A stretch of DNA of 64,000 nucleotides from Isoetes taiwanensis (GCA_021234155.1 JAJEKV010000039.1:9437077-9501076), one strand, 5' to 3'; counted from the first letter of the stretch, positions 11,261-23,095 are shown. Notes: generated by a model from the sequence alone, not told the origin. Numbers and translations are program-made.

Positions 11261-12330
11261 GTTGGAGCATGTAATGGAATGCTAATGTCAAATAACAATT
11301 CCTGACCATCTCAAAAGCAAGATATATGGGAAATGTATGGTTTTTATCTTCAATAACCTATAACTAGCAATATGCACATAATCTTGCTTCTTGCTAGCGT
11401 CTTCAAGCAGATGATTATTTATCTGCATTAAACTATTTTTGGGTGCCACTTGTGATTCTTGTAGATGCTAATAATATTACAGTCAGTTTTAAAAAAATTC
11501 CACATCAATGACTTTTGAATGCCATTCATAAACTAGCAGCCAACAATACCATGAAATGATGTAAATGATTTACATTGGTCTATTAAAAGTGTAAAGTGTG
11601 ACATCGTACATGAATCCATTCAACAAAATGCTTGTTTCTTTGTGTAGCAAATCACTGGTATCAGGTTCATATCCTAAAATTCTAAATAGTATAAGATCTA
11701 TGCCCTAGACTTTTCATATCTTCATTCTCGAATAAGGGCTCGCATGAAAACAGACAAAAGCTCCCGCTCCTAGCTAGACTTTTCATTCATCTCAACAGAA
11801 TTCTACAATGGTTGAGAGTGGATAGCTGCATATTTGCAAGCTACCCACAATAAAAAACACAGTGAATATCCAGATATATCATATGGACCCCAAAATAATT
11901 CTACAGATGTCGGTTATGTGTACCTGCCGAGAGCTTATCGCACCCCGCCCTTTCGGGTTTTCGAGGAAAAACCCTAGTGATAAGCCCTCGGCAAAGGGCT
12001 TAGACACAATGTAAGGAAGCAAAAATTGCTTCCACAAAGAAAGCCCACGAAGCCTGAAGAAGACAGAGTCGCGCATCCCCCTGTACCTGCACATCAACAA
12101 ACTAGAACACAAAGATAAGAAACACAACAACCTTGAAAAGCGAGGGGCTGGTCATGCATGCCACGCGATAAAAAAACAATATTTATAATAATATGTAGCA
12201 AAATAACAGGGGGTTCCAGGGAAATTTGATATGGATGTAAAAATAACAATTCTTGAAACCATAGACCATATATCCCTAAAACAATCGAATAAATTGTTAT
12301 AAAAAACTATAGATTCAAGATAAAAAATAA
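11261..12330. other. Intergenic; dispersed repeat words
   Basis: No gene seen. 11730-11765 (TAAGGGCTCGCATGAAAACA) recurs at 12860-12895. 11945-11985 carries a GGGTTTTCGAGGAAAAACCC palindrome-like segment similar to the interior of the retroelement family at 21.9 and 33.85 kb. Confidence 0.4.
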
Positions 12331-12331
12331 T

Positions 12332-12415
12332 CGTATTAGCTCACTGGGTATATTGGTTAAAGTAGTTTTAGTTAGGATATTGAATCATTTTGATAGAGGT
12401 TCGAGCTCCCATATT
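12332..12415 (+). repeat. tRNA-like sequence (A and B box), possible SINE head
   Basis: TAGCTCACTGGGTA at about 12337-12350 resembles a pol III A box and GGTTCGAGCTCCC at 12398-12410 a B box, at tRNA-like spacing. The stems do not pair well enough for a functional tRNA, and no CCA or intact acceptor stem is seen. The following 100 bp repeats the word CTTAGGCARARTCGTAT and a second GGTTCGATATTCCC, which would fit a decayed tRNA-derived SINE. Confidence 0.35.
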
Positions 12416-12639
12416 TCATATTCTAAAATCTTAGGCAGAGTCGTATAGAGGTTCGATATTCCCTCAAAACCTTAGGCAAAATCGTATTTCATATTTCAAA
12501 ATCATAGGCGCCTCCAATCATAAATGACTATAAGCAAAACGAGAGGTGCCCAGGGGGCCCCAACATGCGATCTGGGCCATAGGATCGATGAATCTGACGA
12601 CAGTGGTAGTCCATGGTCTATCCCGTTTAGAATACACAT

Positions 12640-13232
12640 GAAGGAAGAGAGGGTGGGAGTCAAGGGAACTGCTGAGAGAGGAGAAAATGCTGAGAGAGGA
12701 GAAGATGAGGGTGGGAGTCAAAGAACCAGCAAGAAATAGCGATCCCCAAATGAACCGGAGCCCCAGAAAATGCATGCAATGCATGCATGCATGGGAGAGA
12801 TGCATGCTTGCCCATTCGAAAATACTTATCCGATGGCTCGGATCGATGGCATTCTCGATTAAGGGCTCGCATGAAAACAGACAAAAGCTTCTGACAAAAA
12901 GAGAACTTCCTTATCAAAATGGGATGGAGGTAGAAGGTTGAAGGATCGCCAAAAAGGGACAAGATCGGGGAAGAACATGTCACAACATGGAAAGAGACGC
13001 CAACTTGTCAAACCAAGCAGGGAGAAGCCGCCCCCCTGCCTGGTCTAAAAAAAAGAGAGTGAAGGGAACTGCTGAGAGAGGAGAAAACACCGATGAGAAG
13101 TCGATAAAGAACCTACAAGAAATAGTAATTCCCAAACGAACTGGAGCCCCAGAAAATTCATGCATGCATGGAAGAGATGCATGCTCGACCATTCGAGAAT
13201 ACTGATCCGATGGCTCGGATTGATGGCATTAT
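12640..13232. repeat. Direct repeat pair of ~200 bp
   Basis: 12655-12850 and 13065-13230 share AACTGCTGAGAGAGGAGAAAA, GGAGCCCCAGAAAATKCATGC and ATCCGATGGCTCGGATYGATGG. A CATG/ATGCATGC-rich segment (12771-12805) lies in the first copy. Open frames across both are by-products of the repeat. Confidence 0.75.
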
Positions 13233-14430
13233 TTATGTAGAATATGGGTAGTCATGCCTTGCAGGCATCTCAAATAAGTCATTCTAGTCTAACTACCTTC
13301 CACATAAGGCATCACATTTAATAACTTATTTGTTATAAGATTTAAGAATCGCCTTCAATTTGTGACCCTTCGACTACATGGTGGATAGGTATTATAAAGA
13401 ATATATATGTTCTACTTATCAATATTATCTGTTGATGGTTCTGTTGAGGAAGAAATAATTTAATTTTCTCCGAAAGGAAATTTAAATTGGTTCTTTCCCT
13501 ATCCATAACCTCGTTTTCAATCCCATTTCTCGAATAATGGAAAATCCAGTTTTAACTTATCAGTTTTAACTTATTTCAAGTTATACTATTGTACTTTATT
13601 TTCTTCATTAATTCAACATATTTAATTTTACTCGGTAGTTTAAAATAAGTATTGGCAAGTTCTTGAAGTCTACTTCTGAAATTTAAACAAGGCAAACCAA
13701 GGACAGTACAACTATGTTTAGCGCGATATGTACTATTATACCATCACATATTATTATTTTCCAATCTCCACCACCTTTGGAGTTCAAAACTGCTCTTACC
13801 ATGATACATATTCAATCTAATAGCTCTCTATAATCACTCTTCAATAGCCCCTCGTATAAATATATACTATGATAATTTGGGATAGACAACGTAAAATTGT
13901 ATGCTTATTCTATATGGTTTTGATATGATTTGATGGGCGTTATTGTACGGGATCTACTAATTAGTATATTTAAACCGCACACTCTTTTTTTCTTTTTTTC
14001 TTTTTTAATTTCTAAACCCATATTCTCCATGGTTGAACCCTCTTTGCCTTCCTCCTCCTAGATTTTAAAAATTGCGCACATGCAGACCTCAAGCCCTTTG
14101 GTTATGGGCTTGATTTTTCTGACCGTTGGAAATTCCGCCTTCTAAGCTTTAATATGCCTATCAAACATCTCTTGATGCCTAGAATTGCCCATGCCTTTCA
14201 TGTCCATGTTCATGACTCTGCAAGATGAAGGTGGGCATGTTCTTCTTCATACATAAGCATCAAATTGGATAGCATCAATCTGGATAGCAAGCCAATAACC
14301 TCATAATAAAAGACCAGAAATAGAACCACATTGATAAGGCAGCATCATTTATGAGATGAATAATATGAAGAATTAACATAATATTTCATGATACATCAAA
14401 CAAAACACAATAAAAATTAGATAAATAAGT
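13233..14430. other. AT-rich intergenic, nothing recognised
   Basis: No open frame of note, no terminal repeats found. A T/CTTTTT-rich run lies at 13985-14010. Confidence 0.45.
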
Positions 14431-14474
14431 TTTTTATCGTCCACGAGAACCCTATCGGGTTATGGGACCAGAAC

Positions 14475-14515
14475 AAAGAAGAAGAAGAAGAAGAAGAAGA
14501 AGAAGAAGAAGAAGA
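14475..14515. repeat. (AAG)n microsatellite at a LINE tail
   Basis: About 13 AAG units directly next to the minus-strand terminus GTGACGTTAAAATC. A fragment of the other tail family (CGTCCACGAG) lies just outside at 14434-14450, so two element ends meet here. Confidence 0.9.
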
Positions 14516-14914
14516 GATTTTAACGTCACGCCACAAGGCAGCGTCCTATCGGACATGTGACACTTTACAACACACCCAGATGGGTCCTGCCCCCACCACT
14601 TTACATTGTTGAAGTGGGTCCTTCCCCCACCAACTTTAACAGAATAAAAAGGCCTAAGCCTAAACAAAGCACAGCATGGAGACAAAGCCCCGTAACAAAA
14701 CATGAAAGAAATAACAGAAAGAACTAACTAATAAGGCACTATGCGTATCCCAGCCAAGGGTGCTCAGGCCAGTGGTCGCGAATGATGGCCGTGCCCCCTC
14801 TGTACACTGCCCATTTGTTCTACATCCGAGCCTCTTGGACTTTACATAACTCCCCCCATCGTCTAGTTAATTGTACAGGGGAGAGATCCTCCTGAACAGA
14901 GAACCTAGTATTCT

Positions 14915-15304
14915 TCAAATGACTGTCGTGCTGGAGCACATATAATCTGTCCTGAGAGAGCTAAAGTGTACGACTATATGATGAGGTCGGTCCGGTCTCT
15001 GGGCCCCAACTTGCCGGGCTATGGCAATACTAGGCTGCTGAATGTGCATGATATCAGTGAAAAATTTTGCAGCTTGTTCAGCATCTGAGCAAGAATCTGT
15101 TTCAGGTAGCCCCATTATGCGCAGACTAAGGTCTCTATCTTGCTCGGGATCAGTTATCGGTGATGGAACCTGCTCCCCATGCTTGTGAAAATCTGTGTCT
15201 GTGTCTGAACTTGGAGTTACCTGTACATCAGTCATTATGGTATCGTTGCATGAGGCTGGAGCTGGTTGAGTCCTGGCATCTATGCTCATGTCCGGCCCTA
15301 GATC
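14915..15304 (-). pseudogene. L1-type ORF1 protein, C-terminal part
   Basis: Encodes a Pro/Ser/Thr/Asp-rich segment followed by an L1 ORF1p-like RNA-binding fold (Transposase_22 pattern): 'LSLRIMGLPETDSCSDAEQA', then a helix, then 'IARQVGAQRPDRPHHIVVHF'. L1 ORF1p coats element RNA and acts as chaperone during target-primed reverse transcription. The apparent start at 15325 lies inside the hAT terminus; the true frame comes from 16471 upstream of the insertion. Compared with the copy at 32.5 kb this frame is intact while the other has stops. Confidence 0.55.
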
Positions 15305-16115
15305 CAGGGTAAAAATTATGGGCACCTATTATATTTTATGTTATTAACCATGGGCAATTTTCTAGTGTCTTTATATTTTTATTAATTAATATGTGGGCAC
15401 TTTTTTCTGAACAAAAAAGAAATATTTTATTCTGATGGAAAATACAATTTGGTTTACAAGTTATTTTTTCCCATTCTTACACAACTTCAATAAACTAACA
15501 TCAGCTATTGAGGAATGAAATACAATTTATTATCATAGTCATGGCCAAAATTTCACATCACATTGAACATCACACCCCCATATCTTCCACACCAACTGTT
15601 TTTTATGGTGGTTTAGTACTAGCTGTTATGATGGCTTTTCCATAAATATTTTGATAATTCCTTTGTGCATAAACAATGGGTTCTACAAATCTCTATAAGC
15701 TTAAAGAGACCGGTGCTACAATTGGTGCTAGAAAATCTCTACTTTCAAATCTCTGAGTCATTACAGAGGTCGTTGCTATGAAATATCTGCCATAAAATCT
15801 TGCTAAATCAGGTCTAGTTCGAAAATACCTATGTCAATTATGAACAATGGTTATAACGAAGAAGGTTATCCATCATTAATGTCAGTCATTTTATGCAATT
15901 TTTAAACTTATTATTTTTGAAGATCATATATATGGGCTAATCCATTTTTAAAATACCCATAAAAGAATCATGACATCAAGATAAAAAAGAATTACACGTG
16001 GGCGATTGCCCATACCAAAAATGCAAAACTGATCCTACTAATCTCTCAAATCTTAATCCAAGAATTAGAAATAAAATAGCCCATTTGCGATTAATCGTCC
16101 TTAATTTTTACCCTG
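15305..16115. mobile_element. Non-autonomous hAT transposon (811 bp) with 8-bp target duplication
   Basis: Terminal inverted repeats CAGGGTAAAAATTA (15305-15318) and TAATTTTTACCCTG (16102-16115) pair perfectly over 14 bp. The flanks are the 8-bp direct repeat CCTAGATC (15297-15304 and 16116-16123). Eight-bp duplications and CAGGG termini are the hallmarks of the hAT superfamily. No transposase is encoded. The paralogous element on the plus strand near 32310 carries an uninterrupted site (GATCTAGGGGCAGACATG), giving a natural empty site. Confidence 0.92.
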
Positions 16116-16471
16116 CCTAGATCAGTCTCTGTGCATTCTGGCCTGTCTGGTTCTAGATCAGTCTGTATACTGGTATCTCTGCACTGCGGCCTGGGAGAGG
16201 ATGATGGCTCTATAGGGCAATTCGGCAGGGTCTTGGAAGAAAGCGTAATCAGTATTTGAAGGAATTGCTGAGCTTCTATCATAACAGTAGGGGCAAACAT
16301 TGTCTGTTCCAAGGCAGGAGATAGCGTATCATGTTCTGCTGCTGAGAGACGTGGGTAAAGTTTATCTCTAATTTCAAGGAACTGCTTGAGAAGATCCCCA
16401 CCAGGTGTGCTAGAATTTTTACACCGAGCCCGTCTGGTCATGGCGTAAAACCTTCCAAGCGAGCCTGCCAC
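16091..16471 (-). pseudogene. L1-type ORF1 protein, N-terminal part
   Basis: 126-codon frame beginning MAGSLGRFYAMTRRAR; encodes helical segments and an acidic linker ('SIQTDLEPDRPECTETDLG') before the hAT insertion. The last residues (RVKIKDD) come from the transposon terminus. Homologous DNA on the plus strand at 32030-32310 shows the same order. The element's coiled-coil would be expected here, but heptads are not obvious. Confidence 0.5.
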
Positions 16472-17341
16472 TGGAGCTGGTGCTGCTGTATATTGGGCTA
16501 TGAAAAACTCAGAGCTCGATGTTGTGAAAACTCAGAACTGTATTTTGGGATATCAGAAAATCAAAGCTACGGTACGGCAGAGGCCTGTGGAGCAAAGCTG
16601 AAGCACAAATTGTGAGAACTAAAAGCTTCTATGCTGGTGAATTACAAAATCAAAGCCCATTTCCTTATTTTTAGGACACAAAATAGTCTAAAAGAATCAA
16701 AAGCAATCCAAAACCTGATATGATGAGAATCTTTGCTGGTCTGAGCCTTGGGCTGGATGAATTGAAGGCTAGACAGGAAGAATTCGGCCTCAGGGCATCG
16801 CTGCAGAACTAACGGGATCTGGTTTGTGCTGGATCTCAAATAAACAAACAGGATTTAAGCTGGTAATCTGGGCCACTGGGCTGTGGAGACTCGAAACTGT
16901 ATGCTAGTGAACCGAAAATCAGAGAACAGTCCCAAATAATTCAAAGCAATCCAAAACCTAATAGCTATGGCCGATATGGCAGGTGATCACCTCGGGGTGT
17001 GGCTACAGAACTGAACCAAATCCGAGATGCTGAGTCTAGGTGCTTGTGTCTTGCTGGTTACTCCTGGCAGGGGGCTATGCGAGCATGGCCTCAAGGCCTT
17101 CCGGGCCTAGGCAGACAGGGCGGCACCTTCAGGGCCGATAAGAGCAAGAAGAATACTCAAAGGAAAGGCGAAGAAAATAATTCAGAAACAGCAAAAGGCC
17201 GATTAAAGCAACAAGAGAGTCTCTTCATTGCATGGTGTCAATGATATTAACTTTCATAACCCACAAGAAACTCCAAATATCATCAATTATTTTTAGTCCT
17301 TCTATGTTCTTCAGTTTTTGCTTAAAAATTGACGTAAAAAT

Positions 17342-17379
17342 TTCTTCTTCTTCTTCTTCTTCTTCTTCTTCTTCTTCTT

Positions 17380-17408
<29 letters not shown>
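17342..17408. repeat. (TTC)n microsatellite
   Basis: About 22 uninterrupted TTC units, preceded by TTGACGTAAAAA, which matches the 3' terminus of the family ending at 14516 and 40250 but in plus orientation, so it may mark another element end. Confidence 0.9.
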
Positions 17409-17410
<2 letters not shown>

Positions 17411-17744
17411 AGTTCACTTCAATTCAGTTGTTACTGTTCCTCCACTTTCATCTCCTTGTAGTTTGATTAATCCAATGGGCTATCAATCATACAATATTGT
17501 GAGTATAAGACAATTCATTGGGAATTTGTTTTAGAATTTTGCCAATTGGTGATAGGTGATGGCAGGAGTAGTATGGATAAACTTATAATGCTTTTAGGAT
17601 TCGAATGGAAAAACTATAATAAATGGTTAGTTCAAATTTGATATAAAGTAAGTTATCTTGCATATTATTAGTAGCTCGTGTAGCTCTAAATGTTCATTTT
17701 GGCGAATTAGTATAGGGAGCTAAGTGAAGGCAAGGCAAATGAAT

Positions 17745-18180
17745 GAATGGATTTTTATCATCCACATAGAACAATAGGCCTATAAGACCCAATCAAAAGA
17801 GCACAAAAAACGTCAGGATTTATAAACCCCTACCCTGAAGCATTTTCGGGGGGAAGAACTATGGCAGTAATAAGAATGCTGATAAACTGTATAAGGATAT
17901 ATCATGATACATTATGATACATCCCAAGATACTGTGTAAGGATATAGCTGAGTGCACGTATCCATTACCTCCTAAAGATATGATTCCAATAACTGCATTG
18001 AAGCCATGTTCAACATCACATGCAACGGCTGTTAGGCAGGACCAACTCAGCATAGCTGAACAGTTTTAAAGAGTGTGGCACTCATCCTCAATGACTCCCA
18101 GCTGGCAGCACTGACAAATCATGTCTTGCATGCCTCCCCAATCCATCTACATGTCTCATCCTGAGGTGATATGCACATGT
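17745..18180 (-). mobile_element. Retroelement 3' end, CGTGGACGATAAAAA family
   Basis: Plus strand reads TTTTTATCATCCACATAG, then GGCCTATAAGACCC, GGGGGGAAGAACTATGGCAGTAATAAG and further blocks shared in order with 21810-22250 and 33770-34000. About 400 bp, minus orientation, no coding capacity seen. Could be a SINE or the 3' end of a LINE. Confidence 0.6.
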
Positions 18181-18233
18181 ACGAATTGAAGCAATAAGTC
18201 TGCATTTCTTCATGAGCAGATGTTTATGCAGGT

Positions 18234-18611
18234 ATGTTGTGGACATTCAAGCATGGGATTAACTTGGCACCATCAGTTTTTTGTCTTGACATGTTCCTCG
18301 GCACCTGCATCCCAAAGCTTACGGAGGAAGCAAGCATCAAAGTACTACCTCAAGTTATGGTGATCTTCTTCTGTCTGTACCTATATATACATGTGCTCTT
18401 GCACATCCCATCGGGAGAATCAATGAGCTCTTTTTTCCTTCCAGCAGGCTTTGAGGTGCTGCAGACCTATTGCTACAATGTAAACAAGGTTGGGGACACG
18501 AGAATTGGCCATACTGACTACCTTCTAAAAGAAGATGATGTGGCGATTGAGTGCATTGAAGTTCAGCTTCTATTTATAGATGTCTTTACAACTTTAGCCC
18601 CTTTTATTTAG
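18234..18611 (+). other. 125-codon open frame, no family recognised
   Basis: Starts MLWTFKHGIN and holds a hydrophobic stretch (VMVIFFCLYLYIHVLL). No domain recognised. It lies directly upstream of the decayed RT at 18.66 kb and may be part of the same element or chance. Confidence 0.15.
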
Positions 18612-18664
18612 CAAGCTTTTTTAGCATCATTATTAAATTTAGACCATAGGTTGCTTTTATTGCA

Positions 18665-19870
18665 TTGCTAAAGAAGCCTTTGCAGCCTATGGGGAGCATC
18701 ACTTTCGAGCATTGGCTACAATACTTGCAGCAGCTTCATGATCCTCTAGGAGTTCGAACAGCAATACATGCACAGATGGACCTAACGCTACCAATTAGAG
18801 AGAGTGTCACACAAGGTTTACAACATCTTGCCAATAGCAAGGTGGCAGATTTAGACATCATGCTGCAAAGCTGTCCAAATAGGCAGGACCACCCATAGTG
18901 CCCATTCTAACTGCACTGTTCAACATGGTATTACAGAAAGGTCTTGTTCACAATAGACCACTCGCATGGTTGTTTTCGTCTACAAGGCAGGTGACCCTCA
19001 TTGCCCAACTAATTATCTAATGATCATGGTTAGTTTCACTATTTGCAAAACTGCTGGCCAGGCAACATTGATGATGTGGGCGGAGGAGGTAGAGGTGCAG
19101 CCCTCACACAGGCAAGATTCAGACCCTGATACTCAACTATTGATCATATTTTTACACTGGGATCCTTAGTTGAAGATAGCAGGAATCACTGGCAGAATCT
19201 GTATTGCTGGTTTATTGATTGCAAAAAGGCCTTTGACATTATGCCTCGAGAAAAGATGTGGAAAAGATTGGGACAATTGGGGATCCCTATGGATCTGTAA
19301 AATGTGGTCTACAGGCAATATGAAACATGCTCAAACCAAGTGACATCGTCAGGTCAACTCATTGGGGTCCGCCAAGAATGCCCACTCTCTCCAATATTGT
19401 TTGGTCTTTACATTGATTAGTTGGAAGGTTGGCTTGCTGAACATGGAGGGGCAATGGGGTTCAATTCATATATCAGATCATTAGGTAGCTCATATACGCC
19501 AACGATGTGAATCTCTTAGCTTACACCCCGGATGATATACAACGCCATCTAGATGCCCTGAACAATTTTTGCTAGGCCAATGACATATGCATTAACTTGG
19601 CCAAGACTAAGTTGACGCCCGTCTCATCCTTGCGTTAGCAAAGTCTCTCTCATTCAATAATCAAGAGTTGATGTCCACCTATAAGTATTTGGAGGTGGAA
19701 TTTTGTTCTACCACATTCTGTGACAATGGGCTGGAAGGCACTAAATGCAATGCAGAACAACAATCATAAAGAAAAACTATGTGACTGGGCCCATCAAGTG
19801 CAGTTGTTTAAGTTCTTGACGGAATCCATCCTGCTCATATTAACATAAGTACATCAGGGGAGGTATATCC
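18665..19870 (+). pseudogene. Decayed LINE reverse transcriptase
   Basis: Plus-strand non-LTR RT remnant readable through several frames and stops. In order: linker 'ESVTQGLQHLANSKVADLD' (18820), a GDP-NYL motif region near 18990, 'HIFTLGSLVEDSRNHW' (19146), the catalytic palm motif 'FIDCKKAFDIMPREKMW' (about 19215-19262), and 'GVRQECPLSPILFGLYID' (19370-19420), the RT block before the YADD region. The YADD box itself reads as YANDV near 19497. Several stops and frame changes; inactive. Differs in sequence from the DUF4283-type LINEs at 41-51 kb, so it is a separate family. Confidence 0.75.
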
Positions 19871-19889
19871 ATTGAAAAATGATATACCA

Positions 19890-20310
19890 AATTGGCATAC
19901 AGAAATAAAGATTCTGTCATGTCCAAAAAACTCCTATCATGGAGAGAATATAAACTTAGAAAGTTTTTAAACTGCAAGTCCACTTATATCAAAACTCAAA
20001 AGGGAACCTGGAAACCTCCTTGTGCTGCTATCGGATCCTGGATTGTCAAGTTAGTCACCCTGCGTCTACCAAAGATGTTCAATAGTAGATCGAGCTCCTC
20101 ACAAGAGAAATTGATGAAATTTAACAAAAGGAGCACATGTGCCTCCCTTTTTTGCTGCCATGCATGAAATAGATTCAGAAAAGATGGCCTCAGCCCGTTA
20201 TACCTCCAAACTTCTTTCCTCTTTAGCAGCTTCTTGATGGCCAAGGCATGAATCATCTCTTGCTTCAGCTGGATGAAGATGCTCTCCATTTCAGCCTTAG
20301 ACAACATTGC
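19890..20310 (-). pseudogene. LINE fragment upstream of RT (minus strand)
   Basis: 103-codon frame (20307-19996) with 'LNLFHAWQQKREAHVLLLLN', resembling the conserved linker between endonuclease and RT of plant LINEs (a pattern like SKFFF..MKQR...HVL). Orientation is opposite to the neighbouring RT remnant, so this is a different insertion. Identity is suggested only by this short block. Confidence 0.4.
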
Positions 20311-20494
20311 AATATTCTACCACTAATCTTGAGTCTAATTCTTGGAGCCTTGTATTGAGAAACGCTAGCTCGAGAAAAGAAGCTACAAGTTGGTTAGATG
20401 GATGTTGTCTTCTGCAATTGCCTTGGTATAGTTTGTCAGAAGCTTTAGTTCCAAGGTCCAGTCAGGTAATCAGCTATTCCTTTCTTTAAACCTA

Positions 20495-20675
20495 GGTTTT
20501 TGAACTAATTTTGGTGAACTAGTTGAGATTCTCAGATTATTGGCTTAATCTGATACTTATTTCTTTGAACTAGTTTTGATGAGCTAGGTCTTTCAGTTGG
20601 TGAACTAGCTGAGACTATCAAATTATCAATGTAATGTGATGTTCATTTCTTTGATCTCATGCTATTTCTAATCTA
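20495..20675. repeat. Degenerate ~85-bp tandem repeat
   Basis: Words TTTGAACTARTTTTGRTGARCTAG, GTTGGTGAACTAGCTGAGA and TCTGATACTTATTTCTTTG recur with about 80-90 bp period. Two to three poor copies. Confidence 0.5.
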
Positions 20676-21435
20676 GAAAATTCTATTTGACTTTGAATAT
20701 AGAATTATGATTTCTTCTTTTAAAAGGCTTGAACATTGTGAATACTAATGACGATCGTTCATTGGATTACCACTTGTAAGGATTTATCTTCCTCTGGATT
20801 GAGCCCAATGGATTAAATTCTGTGGACTTGCAATGAAAGGTGGGTGGAGGCAAGATCCAACAAACGTCATATGTCCAATCGTATGCTGTCAATGTGGCAT
20901 GATGTAAAAATGCTTCTTTCTCTTTCTCTCTCCTTTTTTCTTTCTTCATTTGGTGTTCTTTTGTCTCTCAAAGTTTTTTTTCTTATTCTCCAAACTATGC
21001 AGGGGAAGGGCTTCTTCTTGCATATATTTTCCATTGCTCAAATTCCCTAGCTTGTCTTTGACTTACACCTTTAATTGTCCAGTTTTAGAATTCTTGTGAC
21101 CTTCACCTTCGATCCAGGTTTTGGAAGTTGTTAGTTATCTTCTTTTCGGAGTTTTGATGTATCATGCGAGTCTAAGACACGAATGCCATCAATTTGAGTC
21201 GACATTCTTGGCGAGCATGCACATATTATATGCATAACATGCATTTTTTGACCATTATTTGTTCCTAGTTATTCCGACATTTGACAAGACTCCTCATTGA
21301 ACGTTCCTTCCTTTTTTATTTTAGGTGTGAAAAATAAATAAATAAATCACTGTTTATGTTTTATGTAAGGTGGCATCCGTGACCAGTGACAAGTGTTATA
21401 GGCAAATCCATTTGGAGTGTGGGTGATGTGCATGT

Positions 21436-21437
<2 letters not shown>
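20676..21437. other. Intergenic, no gene recognised
   Basis: AT-rich; a pyrimidine run at 20910-20945. No supported coding or structural feature. Confidence 0.4.

Positions 21438-21498
<61 letters not shown>
21438..21498. repeat. (CT)n microsatellite
   Basis: About 30 uninterrupted CT dinucleotides. Open frames across it (Arg-Glu on one strand, Ser-Leu on the other) are artefacts of the repeat. Confidence 0.97.
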
Positions 21499-21500
<2 letters not shown>

Positions 21501-21780
21501 GATATCTTCCCCAATTTGCATTCTTCTTTAATGGTTGTATGAGCCGATCCAAACCCTATAGAGAGCTCCTTGACGAAAGTTTATCGCTAGGGTTTTTCCA
21601 GAAAAACTGAAAGCTTTGAGTTTTTTAATCCCGGCAACAAGTCATTGCTAGGTCACATCATTGTAGTCGGAAGTGCAAGACCACACAACTGGAGTATCTC
21701 TTATTGTAAATATCTCTTATTTTATTTTTGTTTAATAAAGCAGATGTGCGACTATCTTAACCTTGTAACCATTGTACAAT

Positions 21781-22250
21781 AAATGGATAGAATAAATAGA
21801 ATAGAATAGATTTTTTAGCGTCCACGGAGAGCGATTGGCCTATGGGACCCAAAAAAAAGAGAAAAGACAATTTCTTGTGAGATTAAAAATCCCCCGGAAG
21901 GGTTTTCGAGGGAAAAACCTTAGCAGTAATAAGTATGCTGGCACGCTGTACAATTGTATAGGACAGTTCAATACTGCCCCGGAGGACACAACTGAGTCCG
22001 TGCATCCATAACCTCCTGGAGGTATGACCCCAACAGACCCACTGACGCCGTATTCAATAACTCATGCAACGGTTGGCCAGGCACTAGTAATCGAACATAC
22101 CGCTCTCGGATATGGGCAAACGCTGGGCAGATCAGGAGTTTTGCTTATGAATGAAAAGCCTATCTATCAGGAGTTTTGTCGTATCATGCGAGTCCAACAC
22201 CACAATGAGCAGATGATACAAGAACATAAGCAATGAGACAATGAAAATAT
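21781..22250 (-). mobile_element. Retroelement 3' end, best-preserved CGTGGACGcTAAAAAA copy
   Basis: Begins on the plus strand with an (AATAGAATAG)-type tail, then TTTTTTAGCGTCCACGGAGAG, GGCCTATGGGACCC, CCCCCGGAAGGGTTTTCGAGG, GCAGTAATAAGTATGCTGG and CCTCCTGGAGGTATGACCCC. All five blocks recur in order at 17.75 and 33.77 kb. No coding capacity recognised. The AT-rich simple-repeat tail instead of pure poly(A) is typical of some LINE and SINE families. Confidence 0.7.
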
Positions 22251-22520
22251 GAGCATTATAAATGAGATTGGAAACATATACCAGCGATAGAAAGGCAGAT
22301 TAGCAAATGCCAACTATGTTACATTGGAAAAGTGGAAGATGAGAAGCAGTCATGGAGTGTCTGGCCAATGTATAATTTGATTGTGTGTGGGGGGAGGGAG
22401 GTGAGTGACATAGATTCGACGATGCCCAGAGAAACATGGAGACAAAAAACACGGGCTAGATAGCTATAAAGGAAGAATATAATAGATATAAGGAAAAATA
22501 CATAGATTGATGGAAGGGTC

Positions 22521-23095
22521 TTGGAGCGAATATACAAGCACATGAGAATTGGTTCTTTTTCTATTACACTGGACTTTTTTAATCACTAATCCTATATTTG
22601 TGACTAGCGATTCCAGTCGCCAATTTGTAAAAAATTCAAATGAAGTTGTGATATTTGGCATTGAAGCCAAGATTAAGTCACAAACTATGTAGTGTCTTAT
22701 GGTCCTCTGCAGCAAAAAACGACAACAAAATACTTATCATATCTTATTGCCATCCTCCAGTATAGCTCAATCTTGTTTTTTCATATTACCATAGCATAGC
22801 TCTGGTTTATCCCTATCAAAACCTCCTTACTCGGCGGGTTTGGAGCAGATAAGCACATGGGGATTGGTTCTTTTCCCATTTGCAAAAAATTAAACTGAAG
22901 TTAAGATATTTGGCATTGAAGCCGAGCTTAAGTCATGAACTATGTAGTGTTTTATGGACCTCTGCATCCAAAAAGCGAAATAAATTACTTACCTTATCTT
23001 ATTGCCATCCTCCAGTATAGCTCAATCTTGTTTTTCCATATTGCTATAGCATAGTCTTCCACTTCCCTATTCAGACCTCCTTATTCGACTTTTCA
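22521..23095. repeat. ~318-bp tandem duplication
   Basis: 22521-22838 and 22840-23095 share long stretches, e.g. GATATTTGGCATTGAAGCC, AACTATGTAGTGT and TATTGCCATCCTCCAGTATAG, with some 10% divergence. Non-coding. Confidence 0.85.

Larger units (their letters stand above)
14516..17240 (-). mobile_element. L1-like element with ORF1 but no reverse transcriptase, split by a hAT insertion
   Basis: Minus-strand non-LTR element. From 5' to 3': a leader with degenerate internal repeats (about 17240-16480), ORF1 (16471-14915, interrupted by the hAT element 15305-16115), a short 3' region and the terminus GACGCTGCC...GTGACGTTAAAATC followed by (AAG)n. No RT, endonuclease or zf-RVT lies between ORF1 and the tail. 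A second copy with the same layout lies on the plus strand at about 32035-33010, so the RT-less form seems to be a family rather than one deletion. It would depend on enzymes of a full LINE. Confidence 0.65.

Noticed and set aside
12332-12415. Functional tRNA gene
   Set aside because: A and B boxes are present but acceptor, D and T stems do not pair; kept only as a SINE-like repeat.
21361-21610. Arg-Glu and Ser-Leu repeat proteins
   Set aside because: Pure translation of the (CT)n microsatellite.
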